Counted from the first letter of the stretch, positions 8,062 to 17,734 are shown. The stretch is DNA of 64,000 bases from JAJKIV01 sp036274195 (GCA_036274195.1 DASUGD010000159.1:1-64000), one strand, 5' to 3'. Numbers and translations: made by a program. The notes: generated by a model from the sequence alone, not told the origin.

Positions 8062-10392
8062 CTAGAAATCCATCGATAGCCTGAGCAGTACGTTCCTCCC
8101 CGGGTCGAGCGCGAAGCTCTTGTATCGGCTGAGGAATGACTTGTACGCCTTGTCGGTCAGGTTCCGGACGCGTACGTCGAAACGGATCGGGCGCGAGCCC
8201 AAATGGCGGGCGATCCCGGCGTCGAGACCCAGGAGCGTGTAGCCGTCCGTCGCCGTATCGAACGGGCCAAGGTGTGATTGCTTCGCGTTGATCTCGACGT
8301 CGACGCCAGCGTGCGCGTTCTCCGCCCATCCCAGCGCGACCCCGTGCAATTCCGCCTCGAGCGTCGTCCGCGGCGCCGGAATGAGCGGGAGCGGTTCGTC
8401 CGTATCCTCGTTCGTGCCCCGCACCATGTCATAGCGCGCCCGGAGCGTCAGCATCCTGACGGGGTCCACATCGGCCGATACTTCGCCGCCATACAGCGTC
8501 GCGAGCGCGTGCTCGTAGCGATAGACGTCCAGGCTCCCCTGCTGTTCGCCCGTCGGCGCGATGTAGATGAAGTTATCGATCCGGTTGTGGAACCCCGCCA
8601 GCTCCGCGCGCACACGTTGATTCCCCCAGCGAATGCTGCCGTCGAGGTTCAAGCTCGTTTCCGGATCGAGCGTCGCGTCGCCGATCTCGTACCGGGCCTC
8701 GCCAAGCCGCGGCCCGTTGGCGAACAGCTCGAACAGCGTCGGCGAGCGCCACGCGCGGCCCACGTTCGCGGTCAGCGCGAGGTCTCTGGCAGGATGGACG
8801 ATGACACCGACGTCGCCCGAGAACGCGCTCGCGCTCCGCGACTGATCCGTCAGATCGAGATCCGCGTTCGCATCGGCGTGCAGGGTGTTCGCGTCGCCGC
8901 GCGCGGCCGCCGTCAGGCTCACCTTGCCGAGGTCGACCTGCTCGAACCCGAACAGCCCGCCCGCCGTGAGCCGCGCATCCGGCACGAGCGGGATGATCCC
9001 GCGCGAGTCGCTGGTCTGGTACTCGCCCGAGATGCCTAACGTGCCATGCACCTTGCCGCCTTCCCCGTGGTGCAGGAGAAGGTCCGCGGTCGTGGTGTTG
9101 AGCAGGAGGTTGAACACTTCGGACTCGACGCCCGTCGGCTCGCCGCCCGGGCCGAGCTCGTCGGACATCTCGGCCAGGCCGTGACGCTGCCACTGCACCT
9201 TCGGCTCCAGGCGGAGCTTGCCGACGACGTAGTTCCCGGTGTACTGCACCCGATCGTCCGACGCTTTTCGCTCCGGCCCTTCTTCCTCGCCTTCGCCCTC
9301 GGGCTTGGGCGGCTCGTTGGCCTCGAGCAGGTGACACTCGCAGCCGTAGCGCGCGTACCGCAGCGTCGATGTCCCGCGAGACGAGTGGTAGGCTGCGGCG
9401 GCTTCGCCGGTGACCGCGGAGTACTTCGTGTTCTCCAGCTTCCCGTCGGGCGTGTTCATGTCCTCGGCGAAGCGCGCGATCGCCGTCGCGCGCCATCCTA
9501 TCCGCGAGTGTGCACCCTCGGCGCCGAGCAGCAGGCCACCCTCGCGATTGTTTGTCGCACCGGTTACCTCGGCCGTCGACCGGACGAAGTTGCCGCCGCT
9601 CGCGTCAGGCAGCGCAGCAGGAACGGCGTTGACGACGCCGCCGATGGCATCGGAGCCATACAGGACACTCGCCGGACCGCGAATCACCTCGACGCGCTGC
9701 GCGAGGCGGGCATCGATCGACGGGCCGTCTTCGTCGCTCCACGAATAGTCCTCGAGCCGATGTCCATCGTCGAGCACGAGGACGCGTGCGCCCGTGAGCC
9801 CGCGAATCACCGGTTTCCCGATCTGCTGGCCAGTCGTTAGGTTGTGCACGCCAGCCATTCCGTCAGTCGCGCCCGAGAGCGAGAAGCTCTGCTCGCGCTG
9901 CAGCCGGTCGCCCGAGAGCTGTTCCACCGGGAAGGGCGATCGGCTGACGTCCGTCGCGTCACGTGTTGCCGTCACCACGACGGGTTCGATGTTCGTGGCA
10001 AGTCTGCTCATTTGTATCTCGAACGTCGGCTCGACTCGACGGACGACTGTCCTGTCGATGACGTCGACGACGACTACGGAGCCGGCCCCCAGACGCACCG
10101 TACTCGATACCGCCGCGTAGCCGACTCGCCTGGCAACGAGCGTGTAGCGCCCCGGCGGGACGTCGTTGAACACGAACGCGCCCCGCTGATCGGTAGTCGC
10201 TCGGCGAGAAAGCTCGACGAGTGTGACTTGCACGCCGCGGAGCAAACCACCAGTCGAGTCGACGACCGTACCTCGAAGCGAATCCAGTGCCGCCACTCGG
10301 GCGCCTACCGGCACAGAATGGTTGGGGCCTGACGCCGAACGCTCGGGCGGAGCAGCCAGAATCGCGATTGCAGCGAACGCAAGAGAGAGCAT
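8062..10392 (-). CDS. TonB-dependent outer-membrane receptor
   Basis: A 776-residue receptor. After the signal peptide (MLSLAFAAIAILAAPP) comes a carboxypeptidase-regulatory-like domain (about 40-120), then a plug domain with the usual VEVIRGPASVLYGSDAIGG segment, then a beta-barrel ending in the terminal aromatic signature LLRLSMDF. It imports ligands across the outer membrane using TonB energy. A long predicted outer loop contains a CEC-H pair and a Glu/Pro/Gly-rich acidic stretch around residue 370, which would suit metal capture as in ZnuD-like receptors, but the ligand is not established. ATG at 10392. Confidence 0.9.
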   Translation of the reverse strand: MLSLAFAAIAILAAPPERSASGPNHSVPVGARVAALDSLRGTVVDSTGGLLRGVQVTLVELSRRATTDQRGAFVFNDVPPGRYTLVARRVGYAAVSSTVRLGAGSVVVVDVIDRTVVRRVEPTFEIQMSRLATNIEPVVVTATRDATDVSRSPFPVEQLSGDRLQREQSFSLSGATDGMAGVHNLTTGQQIGKPVIRGLTGARVLVLDDGHRLEDYSWSDEDGPSIDARLAQRVEVIRGPASVLYGSDAIGGVVNAVPAALPDASGGNFVRSTAEVTGATNNREGGLLLGAEGAHSRIGWRATAIARFAEDMNTPDGKLENTKYSAVTGEAAAAYHSSRGTSTLRYARYGCECHLLEANEPPKPEGEGEEEGPERKASDDRVQYTGNYVVGKLRLEPKVQWQRHGLAEMSDELGPGGEPTGVESEVFNLLLNTTTADLLLHHGEGGKVHGTLGISGEYQTSDSRGIIPLVPDARLTAGGLFGFEQVDLGKVSLTAAARGDANTLHADANADLDLTDQSRSASAFSGDVGVIVHPARDLALTANVGRAWRSPTLFELFANGPRLGEARYEIGDATLDPETSLNLDGSIRWGNQRVRAELAGFHNRIDNFIYIAPTGEQQGSLDVYRYEHALATLYGGEVSADVDPVRMLTLRARYDMVRGTNEDTDEPLPLIPAPRTTLEAELHGVALGWAENAHAGVDVEINAKQSHLGPFDTATDGYTLLGLDAGIARHLGSRPIRFDVRVRNLTDKAYKSFLSRYKSFALDPGRNVLLRLSMDF

Positions 10393-10478
10393 CAATCGAT
10401 GGTGCGAGGAATGTTACGGTCGCCGCCAGGATCGCCAGGACGGCACTGCAAACGCTACGCAGCTGGACTCGGTTTCGC

Positions 10479-11693
10479 TCAATCCCGCGTGAGCTCGGCA
10501 ACGCCTTCGATCAGGCGATCCACTTCGTCGGCCGTGGTGTAGCACGCGCACCCCGCACGCACGACGCCGTCCGCCGCATGCCCCAATCGGTCGATGACGG
10601 TGGTCGCGTAGAAGTCGCCGTTGGACACGAACACAGCCTGCTTCGCGAGCGCCCGCGCGACATCGTCGGAGACGACACCATCCAGCGTGAACGAAACCGT
10701 AGGTGTTCGAGCATGACCGGGCGGGCGTCCGTACATCCGCACGCCCGGGATCGCCAAGAGGCCGTTCCACATGCGCGAGAAAAGCTCCGACCCCTGTTCG
10801 TGCAGCGTTGCGAATGCCGAGACGAGGCGCTCACGCCGGCTGGAGCCCTCACCAAGGCTCGCCAGATAGTCGACCGCGGCAGCCGCCCCGACGATCCCTT
10901 CGTGATTCTGAGTACCTGTCTCGAGGCGCTCCGGCGGAGCGTCCGGCGCGGGAACGAGCTTCGGAACGTCGACCGACGCGAGCAGATCCTGCCGGCCCCA
11001 CAGGACGCCGACGTGCGGACCGTAGAACTTGTAGGCCGAGCAGGCGAGGAAGTCGCAGCCTAACGCCTTGACGTCCACGAGCACGTGAGGCGCGTAGTGG
11101 ACGGCATCGACGAACACGAGCGCGCCTTTCGCGTGCGCGAGCCGCGCCGCGGCAGCCACGTCGGTGATCGTCCCCAGCGCGTTGGACGCGGCGCCAATCG
11201 CGAGGAGCTTCGTGCGTGAGGTGATTGCCTGCTCCAGGTCGGCCCAATCGAGCACACCGGCGGCCGGGTCCATCCGCACGGTCCGGATGACGATGCCGCG
11301 CTCGGCGGCAAGACGCGTCCAGGGCGCGACGTTGCCGTGATGATCCAGCTCGGTCACGACAACTTCGTCACCCTTCGCCCACCGCGCCGACAGGCCGCGC
11401 GCGAGGTGAAAGGTCAGCGTCGTCATGTTGAGCCCGAACGCGATTTCGGTCGCATCGCCGTTCATGAAATCGGCGAGCGCGACACGTGCCGCGTCCAGCG
11501 CTGCATCGGTCTCGGCGCTCGTAGGGTAATTCCAGTGTGTGTTCGCGTTATGGTGGAACAGGTAGTCGTTCATCGCCTCGACGACCTGACGCGGGACCTG
11601 GGTGCCACCCGGGCCGTCGAAGTACGCGACCGGGAGACCGTGATGCTCACGGTCGAGCGCGGGGAAGTCGTCTCTCACGCTGGTCGTCGTCAT
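10479..11693 (-). CDS. cysteine desulfurase-like PLP enzyme (class V aminotransferase)
   Basis: A 404-residue fold-type I PLP enzyme. It begins with the YFDGPGGTQ segment typical of the TIGR01976 'cysteine desulfurase-like' group, has the PLP lysine in SAYKFYGPH and the aspartate in FVDAVHYAP. TIGR01976 proteins have unproven substrates, so true desulfurase activity is not assured. The start at 11693 is supported by an ATGA overlap with the stop of the upstream dehydrogenase gene, showing translational coupling. A GCACATC-like C-terminal domain reads VRAGCACYTTADE. Confidence 0.85.
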   Translation of the reverse strand: MTTTSVRDDFPALDREHHGLPVAYFDGPGGTQVPRQVVEAMNDYLFHHNANTHWNYPTSAETDAALDAARVALADFMNGDATEIAFGLNMTTLTFHLARGLSARWAKGDEVVVTELDHHGNVAPWTRLAAERGIVIRTVRMDPAAGVLDWADLEQAITSRTKLLAIGAASNALGTITDVAAAARLAHAKGALVFVDAVHYAPHVLVDVKALGCDFLACSAYKFYGPHVGVLWGRQDLLASVDVPKLVPAPDAPPERLETGTQNHEGIVGAAAAVDYLASLGEGSSRRERLVSAFATLHEQGSELFSRMWNGLLAIPGVRMYGRPPGHARTPTVSFTLDGVVSDDVARALAKQAVFVSNGDFYATTVIDRLGHAADGVVRAGCACYTTADEVDRLIEGVAELTRD

Positions 11694-12580
11694 CCCTGCA
11701 CCTCGCACCCCGCCCACTCCTCGAGCAGCCTCACGGTCTCCACGTGATCGGCTTCCTCGCCTAACGCCCGACGGGCGACGCGCAGCAGATCGGCCGCGCT
11801 CTGCGTGAGCGGCGACGGCACGCGGTTCTCGCGCGCGAACTCGGCGGCGATCGTTACATCCTTTTCCATGAGGGCGAGCTTGAACGTCCGCGGAAACGCG
11901 CGCGTGATGACGCGCTCCGTGAACAGGTTCTGCGAGACGTTCGACCGCCCGCTCGACGCGTTGATCACGTCCAGCGCCATCCGCGGCGATATCCCTGCCT
12001 TCGACAACGCGACGAGCCCTTCGCTCAGCGCCCAGATGTGAATACCGAGCAGCGCCTGGTTCACGGCCTTCACGGCGTCACCCGCGCCGACAGGGCCGCA
12101 GCGCACGATCTTCTTTCCGAACGCCTCGATCACGGGCCGGGCACGCTCGAACGTCGCCTCGTCCGCGCCGCACATGACCGTGAGGGTGCCCTGCTGCGCG
12201 CCCGATACCCCGCCACTCACCGGCGCATCCATGAAGGCGGTTCCGCGCTCGGCCAGCCGCGCCGCGATCCGCCGAGACGTGGCCGGGTCGCCGGAGGTGC
12301 AGTCGATGAACAACGACTGCGCCTCGAGACCGGCGAGCACGCCGTCCGGTCCGTCGAGCAACGCTTCCACTTCGTGCGATGTGGGGAGGCACGTGATGAC
12401 GACGTTGGCGCCGCGCACGGCGTCCGCAGGCGTGGCCGCCACACGTGCACCGGTTTCTGTACCAAAAGTGTCGGCCCGTGACTTCGTCCGATTCCAGACG
12501 GCGAGCGAGAACGGAGGCTTGGCGAGATGCCGGGCCATCGGCGCGCCGATGGCACCGAGCCCGAGAAAGGAAACGTTCAC
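11690..12580 (-). CDS. 3-hydroxyisobutyrate dehydrogenase family oxidoreductase
   Basis: A 296-residue NAD(P)-dependent beta-hydroxyacid dehydrogenase, the usual length of the family. Motifs: nucleotide-binding FLGLGAIGAPMA at residues 5-16, substrate-binding DAPVSGGVSGA, and the catalytic lysine in GAGDAVKAVNQAL. Members oxidise 3-hydroxyisobutyrate or reduce tartronate semialdehyde; the substrate cannot be chosen from sequence. GTG at 12580 gives the exact family N-terminus. Its stop overlaps the start of the PLP enzyme gene, so the two are co-expressed. Confidence 0.88.
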   Translation of the reverse strand: MNVSFLGLGAIGAPMARHLAKPPFSLAVWNRTKSRADTFGTETGARVAATPADAVRGANVVITCLPTSHEVEALLDGPDGVLAGLEAQSLFIDCTSGDPATSRRIAARLAERGTAFMDAPVSGGVSGAQQGTLTVMCGADEATFERARPVIEAFGKKIVRCGPVGAGDAVKAVNQALLGIHIWALSEGLVALSKAGISPRMALDVINASSGRSNVSQNLFTERVITRAFPRTFKLALMEKDVTIAAEFARENRVPSPLTQSAADLLRVARRALGEEADHVETVRLLEEWAGCEVQG

Positions 12581-12692
12581 GATGATTGCGGCTCGAAGGC
12601 GATGACCCTGCAGTGAACCAGCGTGGCGCAGCGAACGTCGGAAGGTCGTGGGGCCGAGGGTGCACGTCAACCGGCGTCGATCGACAACACCG

Positions 12693-12956
12693 ATGCTCGG
12701 CCACGCTATACGTTTCCGCGCCGTGGTGTCGATCCTCACGATCTCGGGCATGGTCGCGGTCCACGCGAAGCGCGCGGTGTTCACCGCGCTCGCCGGCGTG
12801 CCCGGTGTTCTGTCGGCCGAGGTCGATATGGGGCGAGCGGTGGTCGAGCACGATGCGTCCACGACAACCGACGCACTCAGAGAAGCGATCGCGCTGGCCG
12901 GGTGCGAGGTCATGTCGGTGAGAATCGAGCGTCGCCTCCCGCTGACCGACCCGTGA
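12693..12956 (+). CDS. HMA-like domain protein lacking the CxxC metal motif
   Basis: An 87-residue protein with the beta-alpha-beta-beta-alpha-beta pattern of heavy-metal-associated domains: VSILTISGM, a helix KRAVFTALAGVPGVLSAEVDM, RAVVEHDA, a helix DALREAIALAG and CEVMSVRI. Where copper chaperones have GMTCxxC it reads GMVAVHAKR, so the two metal cysteines are absent. A single cysteine remains near the C-terminus. The start could also be GTG at 12723 or 12726. It is divergent from the dehydrogenase gene and 88 bp before mgtE. Confidence 0.65.
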   Translation: MLGHAIRFRAVVSILTISGMVAVHAKRAVFTALAGVPGVLSAEVDMGRAVVEHDASTTTDALREAIALAGCEVMSVRIERRLPLTDP

Positions 12957-13044
12957 CGCGATACGACCACGATTGCGCTTGTTCCGCGCCAGGGGTGGTT
13001 CGTAACTTGACGCCCCGCCTCGGCAGGACCTTCACCGCACTCCG

Positions 13045-14427
13045 ATGACGCCACCCCAGCGAAAGGAAGAACGCCCCATCGCGGCGCTGATCGCGCCCGA
13101 TATTCTGGCGTTGCTGGAGGAATCGCCATCGGATGTCGCCGCCGAAACCGAGGAGATGCACGCGGCGGATCTCGCCGATGTCGCCGAGTCGCTCCCGATC
13201 GATCAGGTAAAGCTCCTCCTGCGCGTGCTGCCGGCGGATCGCGCGGCGGACGTGCTCGAGTATCTCGACGAGGAGCTGCGCGCCGAGGTGCTCGAGGAGA
13301 TGCCTGCGGCGCAGGCGGCGCGGCTCGTCTCCGAGATGACGCCGGACGACCGCGTCGACGTCCTCGAGGAGCTCGAGGCAGAGCGCACGAAGGAGATCCT
13401 CGCCGAGATCCCGGCCGAAGCGCGTCGCGAGACGGAGGCGCTGCTCACCTACGCCCCGGATTCGGCCGGTGGTCTCATGACCACCGAGTTCGTGCAGCTT
13501 CCGGAGACGATGACGGTCGACGAGGCGCTGACGAGCGTCCGGCGCATCGCTCGCGCGGGGCGCCGCGAGGCAATGCACGCACTGTACGTGACTGACGCGA
13601 AGGGCTTGCTGCGCGGAGTCATGTCGCTGCGCGAGCTGCTCGCTGCTCCTGAAGGGTCGCGCATTGCGGACATCGCGTGGGAAGAGGTCGTGAGCGTGCC
13701 AGCGACCGCGGACCGCGCGGAGGTGGCGCGCATGACGTCAGAGTACGACCTCGTGGCGGTGCCGGTTGTCGACGATGCCGGGCGCGTGCTCGGCGTGGTG
13801 ACGGTCGACGACGTCATCGACGCGATCGTCGAGGAGCAGACCGAGGACGTGCAGAAGCTCGGCGCGGTGCAGCCGCTCGAGGAGCCGTACTTCCAGGCAG
13901 GATTCTGGTCGATCGCTCGCAAGCGCGGCGGATGGCTCATCCTGCTGTTCATCGAGGAGATGTTCACCGGGACGGCGCTGCGGCACTACGAGGCGACACT
14001 CGCCAGCGCCATTGCGCTGACGTTCTTCATTCCACTCATCATCAGCTCGGGCGGCAACTCGGGATCGCAGTCCGCCACGCTGATCACGCGCGCACTTGCC
14101 GTGGGCGATGTGGAGATGCGCGATGCCCTGCGCGTGTTCCTTCGCGAGCTGGGTCAGGGTCTCGTGCTCGGCGCGTTCCTGGGCGCGATCGGATTCGGCC
14201 GAGCGCTCATGTGGGGGAATGGGACCGACGTGGCGTGGGTGGTTGCGTTCACCCTTCTGTTCGTCGTGATCACGGGCACGATCGTGGGCGCGATGCTGCC
14301 CCTGCTCTTCACCCGCGTGGGGTTCGACCCGGCCATCGCATCATCGCCGTTTGTGGCATCGCTCGTGGACGTGGCAGGAATCATCATCTACTTCAACATC
14401 GCGATCCACGTGCTGGGGCTGAATTGA
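13045..14427 (+). CDS. mgtE: magnesium transporter MgtE
   Basis: A 460-residue Mg2+ channel/transporter. It has an N-terminal superhelical MgtE_N domain of acidic helices (about 20-140), a pair of CBS domains (about 150-270) ending VTVDDVIDAIVEEQ, a plug-helix region, and five membrane segments from about 290. The pore signature SGGNSGSQSATLITRAL is intact. The cytosolic domains sense Mg2+ and gate the pore. ATG at 13045. No Mg riboswitch is visible in the short 88-bp leader. Confidence 0.93.
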   Translation: MTPPQRKEERPIAALIAPDILALLEESPSDVAAETEEMHAADLADVAESLPIDQVKLLLRVLPADRAADVLEYLDEELRAEVLEEMPAAQAARLVSEMTPDDRVDVLEELEAERTKEILAEIPAEARRETEALLTYAPDSAGGLMTTEFVQLPETMTVDEALTSVRRIARAGRREAMHALYVTDAKGLLRGVMSLRELLAAPEGSRIADIAWEEVVSVPATADRAEVARMTSEYDLVAVPVVDDAGRVLGVVTVDDVIDAIVEEQTEDVQKLGAVQPLEEPYFQAGFWSIARKRGGWLILLFIEEMFTGTALRHYEATLASAIALTFFIPLIISSGGNSGSQSATLITRALAVGDVEMRDALRVFLRELGQGLVLGAFLGAIGFGRALMWGNGTDVAWVVAFTLLFVVITGTIVGAMLPLLFTRVGFDPAIASSPFVASLVDVAGIIIYFNIAIHVLGLN

Positions 14428-14715
14428 TTCGTATGGGGTCAGACTCCTTTTCCATCGAACGAACGCATTATCGAGGTGGACCCGAGAGGGCTGGCCGTCC
14501 GGCGGCGGCAGGGCCAGTCCCAAGTAGGTCAGTCATCGGTCGTCCGCTATCAGTCGTCAGTCCCGGTTCCTCCAGTGGTTCACCCAAGCGGCCTGCGGCG
14601 TTCGCTCCTATCGCGTAACGCAACTCGAGCAAACGGACTCTGATGTCTGATCACCGAAGACTGGTGACTGGCCCACTTCGGGACTTGCCGCACCGACTGA
14701 ATGCGCGATGCTGAC
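14428..14715. other. intergenic stretch with repeat-like words
   Basis: The gap after mgtE contains TGGGGTCAGACTCCTTTTCC at 14434-14453, a word that I recall from REP-type mobile repeats in other bacteria, and several CAGTC/GTCAGT words (14528-14565). No gene or clear terminator is seen. Confidence 0.35.
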
Positions 14716-16653
14716 TCAGCGTGCGCCAATCGGCTCGGCGGCTGTGGAGCCCGGCCCTGCCGTTGGCATTTCGACTGTCTCTGCCTCGCTCGGATCCTCC
14801 GGAGTGAGGCCAACGATGCCCTGCTCGAGCCAGGCGTGTTCTCCGCGCAGTACCTGCATCGCGACTCGGTAAAGAGCCGGATCCGAAGGCCCGAATAACG
14901 CTCGGAAGTGCGCACGGATGCGCTGGCGCGCCTCGATGCAGAACGCGTCGGCGAGCACGATCGCCTCTTCGCGGCCTTGTTTCGCCAGCATCTGCGCCCG
15001 CGAGCACGCGGCGGCCATGGCGTAGAGCTCCGCACCAATGTCGACGGCGCGAAACAGCACCATCTGGCGACGCTCGAGCTTGGGACCGAACCGCACCATC
15101 GCGTGGAAGATCGCGCGCCCGAGCTTGTTGGTCGCGCGGTTCGCGAATCGCAGGTGTTTGGCGAGCCTGCCGAATTGCGTGTATGGACGCGGCCGCACGC
15201 GAGACAGCCAACGCGCCGGATACCACGTCGCGTAGAACGGCGCGGACTTCGACAGCGCGGCCAGCCGCTGCTGCATCGACGACTCCAGCGCCACGATGGG
15301 GAAGGCCAGCTTGAAGTGGTAGTCCACCGCCTCACGCGCAATGAACAGACGCATGATCTCCGACGAGCCCTCGAAGATCAGGTTGATGCGGAAATCGCGC
15401 ATCGCGCGCTCCACGGGGATCGGCTTCTCCCCGCGCGCCTCGAGGGACTGCGCCGTCTCGTAGCCACGGCCACCGCGGATCTGCACGGCGTCGTCGACGA
15501 TGCGCCAGCCCGCCTCCGTGTTGTACAGCTTCGCGATCGCGGCCTCGAGCCTGATGTCGTACCCGCCCCGCTCGTACAGTGCGGTCGACAGCTCCGCGAC
15601 GGCCTCCATCGCGAACGTATTGGCTGCCATGCGCGCGATCTTCTGCGCGATCGCCTCGTGCTTGCCGATTGGCTGGCCCCACTGCACGCGCTCGTTGGCC
15701 CAGTCACGCACGACCCGGAGCAGCGCCTTGCCGACGCCGGCACAGCCCGCGGGGATCGTTAGGCGGCCGGTGTTGAGCGTCACGAGCGCCAGCTTGAGTC
15801 CCTTGCCCTCGCCCCAGAGAATGTTCTCCCGGGGTACGCGAACGTTGTTGAACCGGATGACGCCGTTCTCGATCGCCTTGAGCCCCATGAACCGGCAGCG
15901 GTGCACGATCTCGACGCCCGGGAACGACGCTTCGACGATGAACGCCGTGATCTGTTTCCGCGTTTTGCCCTTCGCGTCCACGACGTCGGGTGTGCGTGCC
16001 ATGACGACGTAGAGGTCGGCGCGCGTACCGTTCGTGCACCACAGCTTCTGCCCATTGAGGATGAAGTACTTCCCATCCTCGGTCGGCGTCGCGGTGGTCT
16101 TCATGTTCGCCGGGTCCGACCCGGCGTCGACCTCGGTCAACGCGAACGCCGAGATCGCACCTTTCGCGAGCCGCGGGAAGTACTTTCGCTTCTGCTCCTC
16201 GGTGCCGAACAGCTTGAGCGGCTGGGGCACGCCGATCGACTGGCTCGCTGACAGCAGCGCGACGAGCGAGCCGTCCTTCGACGTCACCATCTCCATCGCA
16301 CGCACGTACGAAAGCTGCGAGAGCCCGAGCCCGCCGTACTCCTTCGGGATCTTGATCCCGAACGCGCCCATCTCGCGCAGCTCCTGGACGTAGGCCTCCG
16401 GAATCTCACCGGTCCGATCCACTTCCTCCGATGGGAACCGCTCGAGGAAGGCACGTAATCGATCGAAGAACGGCTTGGCCCGTGTCGCTTCCACCGGGTC
16501 GTCGACGACCGGATGCGGATGGATCAGGTCGAGCCGGAACCGCCCGAGAAACAGCTCGCGGGCGAAGCTCGGATGCTCCCACTCGGTCTCACGCGCGGAT
16601 TCCGCGACGTCGCGCGCTTCCTTCTCGGTGGCAAGGTGTGAAGTGTCAGCCAT
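14716..16653 (-). CDS. acyl-CoA dehydrogenase
   Basis: A 645-residue flavoprotein, longer than the usual 380-residue acyl-CoA dehydrogenases. It matches the long-form group with an extra C-terminal helical domain, like the very-long-chain type. Signatures: AFALTEVDAGSDPANMKTT (FAD/substrate binding), GCAGVGKALLRVVRDWA, and QIRGGRGYE followed by RDFRINLIFEGSSEIMRLFI. It catalyses the first step of beta-oxidation, passing electrons to ETF. The start at 16653 is supported by an 8-bp overlap with the SURF1 stop; the basic residues encoded upstream do not fit the family. Confidence 0.92.
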   Translation of the reverse strand: MADTSHLATEKEARDVAESARETEWEHPSFARELFLGRFRLDLIHPHPVVDDPVEATRAKPFFDRLRAFLERFPSEEVDRTGEIPEAYVQELREMGAFGIKIPKEYGGLGLSQLSYVRAMEMVTSKDGSLVALLSASQSIGVPQPLKLFGTEEQKRKYFPRLAKGAISAFALTEVDAGSDPANMKTTATPTEDGKYFILNGQKLWCTNGTRADLYVVMARTPDVVDAKGKTRKQITAFIVEASFPGVEIVHRCRFMGLKAIENGVIRFNNVRVPRENILWGEGKGLKLALVTLNTGRLTIPAGCAGVGKALLRVVRDWANERVQWGQPIGKHEAIAQKIARMAANTFAMEAVAELSTALYERGGYDIRLEAAIAKLYNTEAGWRIVDDAVQIRGGRGYETAQSLEARGEKPIPVERAMRDFRINLIFEGSSEIMRLFIAREAVDYHFKLAFPIVALESSMQQRLAALSKSAPFYATWYPARWLSRVRPRPYTQFGRLAKHLRFANRATNKLGRAIFHAMVRFGPKLERRQMVLFRAVDIGAELYAMAAACSRAQMLAKQGREEAIVLADAFCIEARQRIRAHFRALFGPSDPALYRVAMQVLRGEHAWLEQGIVGLTPEDPSEAETVEMPTAGPGSTAAEPIGAR

Positions 16654-17422
16654 TTCGCGTGCCGGACGGTGTGAGCCTCCCAGGCTGCGTTTGCGTTGCA
16701 TGAAGACGGCCACGCCGATCGGCCCGCGCGACGAACGCCGCGCCTACGAGCCCGATGACCGCAAAGGCGAACCACTGGATTGCGTACCCCAGATGTGGGC
16801 CCTCGTCGAGCAGCGGTGGAGGCAGCCGCGCCGGTGTCGAATCACGCGACGTCGGCACTCCGGGTGACCTGTTGTCGGTTGCCACGAGGATGAACGGCGC
16901 GATCGGATATGGCATCCGCTTCGCCAGCGAGTCGTATTGCAGGCGCCGAACTACTCGCGGATTGCTCGTCGACGATACCATTCCGTGGCCGCCGCGGGGA
17001 ATCCCGACGAGATACCCCGTGACCGCCGTCGCGTTCGGCTCCCGCCATCGAATGAAATCCACACTCATCGCATCCGCGGCGTAGACCCAGCCGCGATTGA
17101 CCAGCACCGCGGTGTCGGTCCCCGGCAGACGAAGCGGCGTCAGGATGTTCGCGCCGGGCGACCCCTCGTGCGTTCGCGCCGCGAGGGAAAGCTCGTGATC
17201 CCAATCGTAGGTCCCGGCTGCCGTTGCGCGGCGGTACTCCGCCGTAGCGGTGTCACGCATGGCCTCGAGCGCCGGGGCCGGCGGTCTGGACAGCCGCTCC
17301 GCGAGCTTCGCGTTGGTCGCCCGCCGCTCGGCAAGTCGGTGCAGCTGCCAGAAGCCGAGGCGCACGCATCCCGCCGCGACGAGGATCGCGAAGATCACGA
17401 AGCCGATGGCGCGACGGCTCAC
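16646..17422 (-). CDS. SURF1 family cytochrome oxidase biogenesis protein
   Basis: A 258-residue inner-membrane protein with two membrane helices (about 6-24 and 222-240) flanking a periplasmic domain, the SURF1/Shy1 arrangement. The family signature near the N-terminus, GFWQLHRLAERRATN, and VLVNRGWVYA in the middle are clear, as is PHLGYAIQWFAFA before the second helix. SURF1 helps insert heme a into oxidase subunit I, so it likely serves the aa3 oxidase encoded at 52909-58308. GTG start at 17422; overlaps the acyl-CoA dehydrogenase start. Confidence 0.88.
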   Translation of the reverse strand: MSRRAIGFVIFAILVAAGCVRLGFWQLHRLAERRATNAKLAERLSRPPAPALEAMRDTATAEYRRATAAGTYDWDHELSLAARTHEGSPGANILTPLRLPGTDTAVLVNRGWVYAADAMSVDFIRWREPNATAVTGYLVGIPRGGHGMVSSTSNPRVVRRLQYDSLAKRMPYPIAPFILVATDNRSPGVPTSRDSTPARLPPPLLDEGPHLGYAIQWFAFAVIGLVGAAFVARADRRGRLHATQTQPGRLTPSGTRNG

Positions 17423-17610
17423 GTTGAAGGTGGGAAGAAGTCGAGCACACCGAAAATTACGCCCGGGATGCTGGAAAGACGAATGCCATCGCGGAACTTC
17501 ACCGGTGTCGGAAGTTGCGTGCCTAACGATGCGGCACCCGGCGGTAAGGGCGGCTGGTGGCTGACTGCTCGTGCTGGCTGCTGGCTGACGCTAGCTGAGG
17601 AGCCACAAAC

Positions 17611-17725
17611 GTGTCATTCCGAGCACAGCGAGGAATCCAGTCCTCCCGGTAGAGAGGAGAGCCCTCGGTCGGGACGACGGCGATTCCTCGCCTCCGCGCC
17701 TGCGGCGCTGCGCTCGGAATGACAC
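17611..17725. repeat. MITE-like palindromic element
   Basis: The outer 14 bases GTGTCATTCCGAGC are repeated exactly inverted as GCTCGGAATGACAC at the other end, and the inner GCGAGGAATC is mirrored by GATTCCTCGC. The 115-bp whole would fold into one long hairpin. I recall similar TGTCATTCCGAGC...GCGAGGAATC sequences scattered in many environmental genomes, consistent with a non-autonomous mobile or REP element. Confidence 0.75.
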
Positions 17726-17734
17726 GGCTCCGGG

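Noticed and set aside
12957..13044. Mg-sensing riboswitch before mgtE
   Set aside because: Only 88 bp and no ykoK/M-box features were seen.
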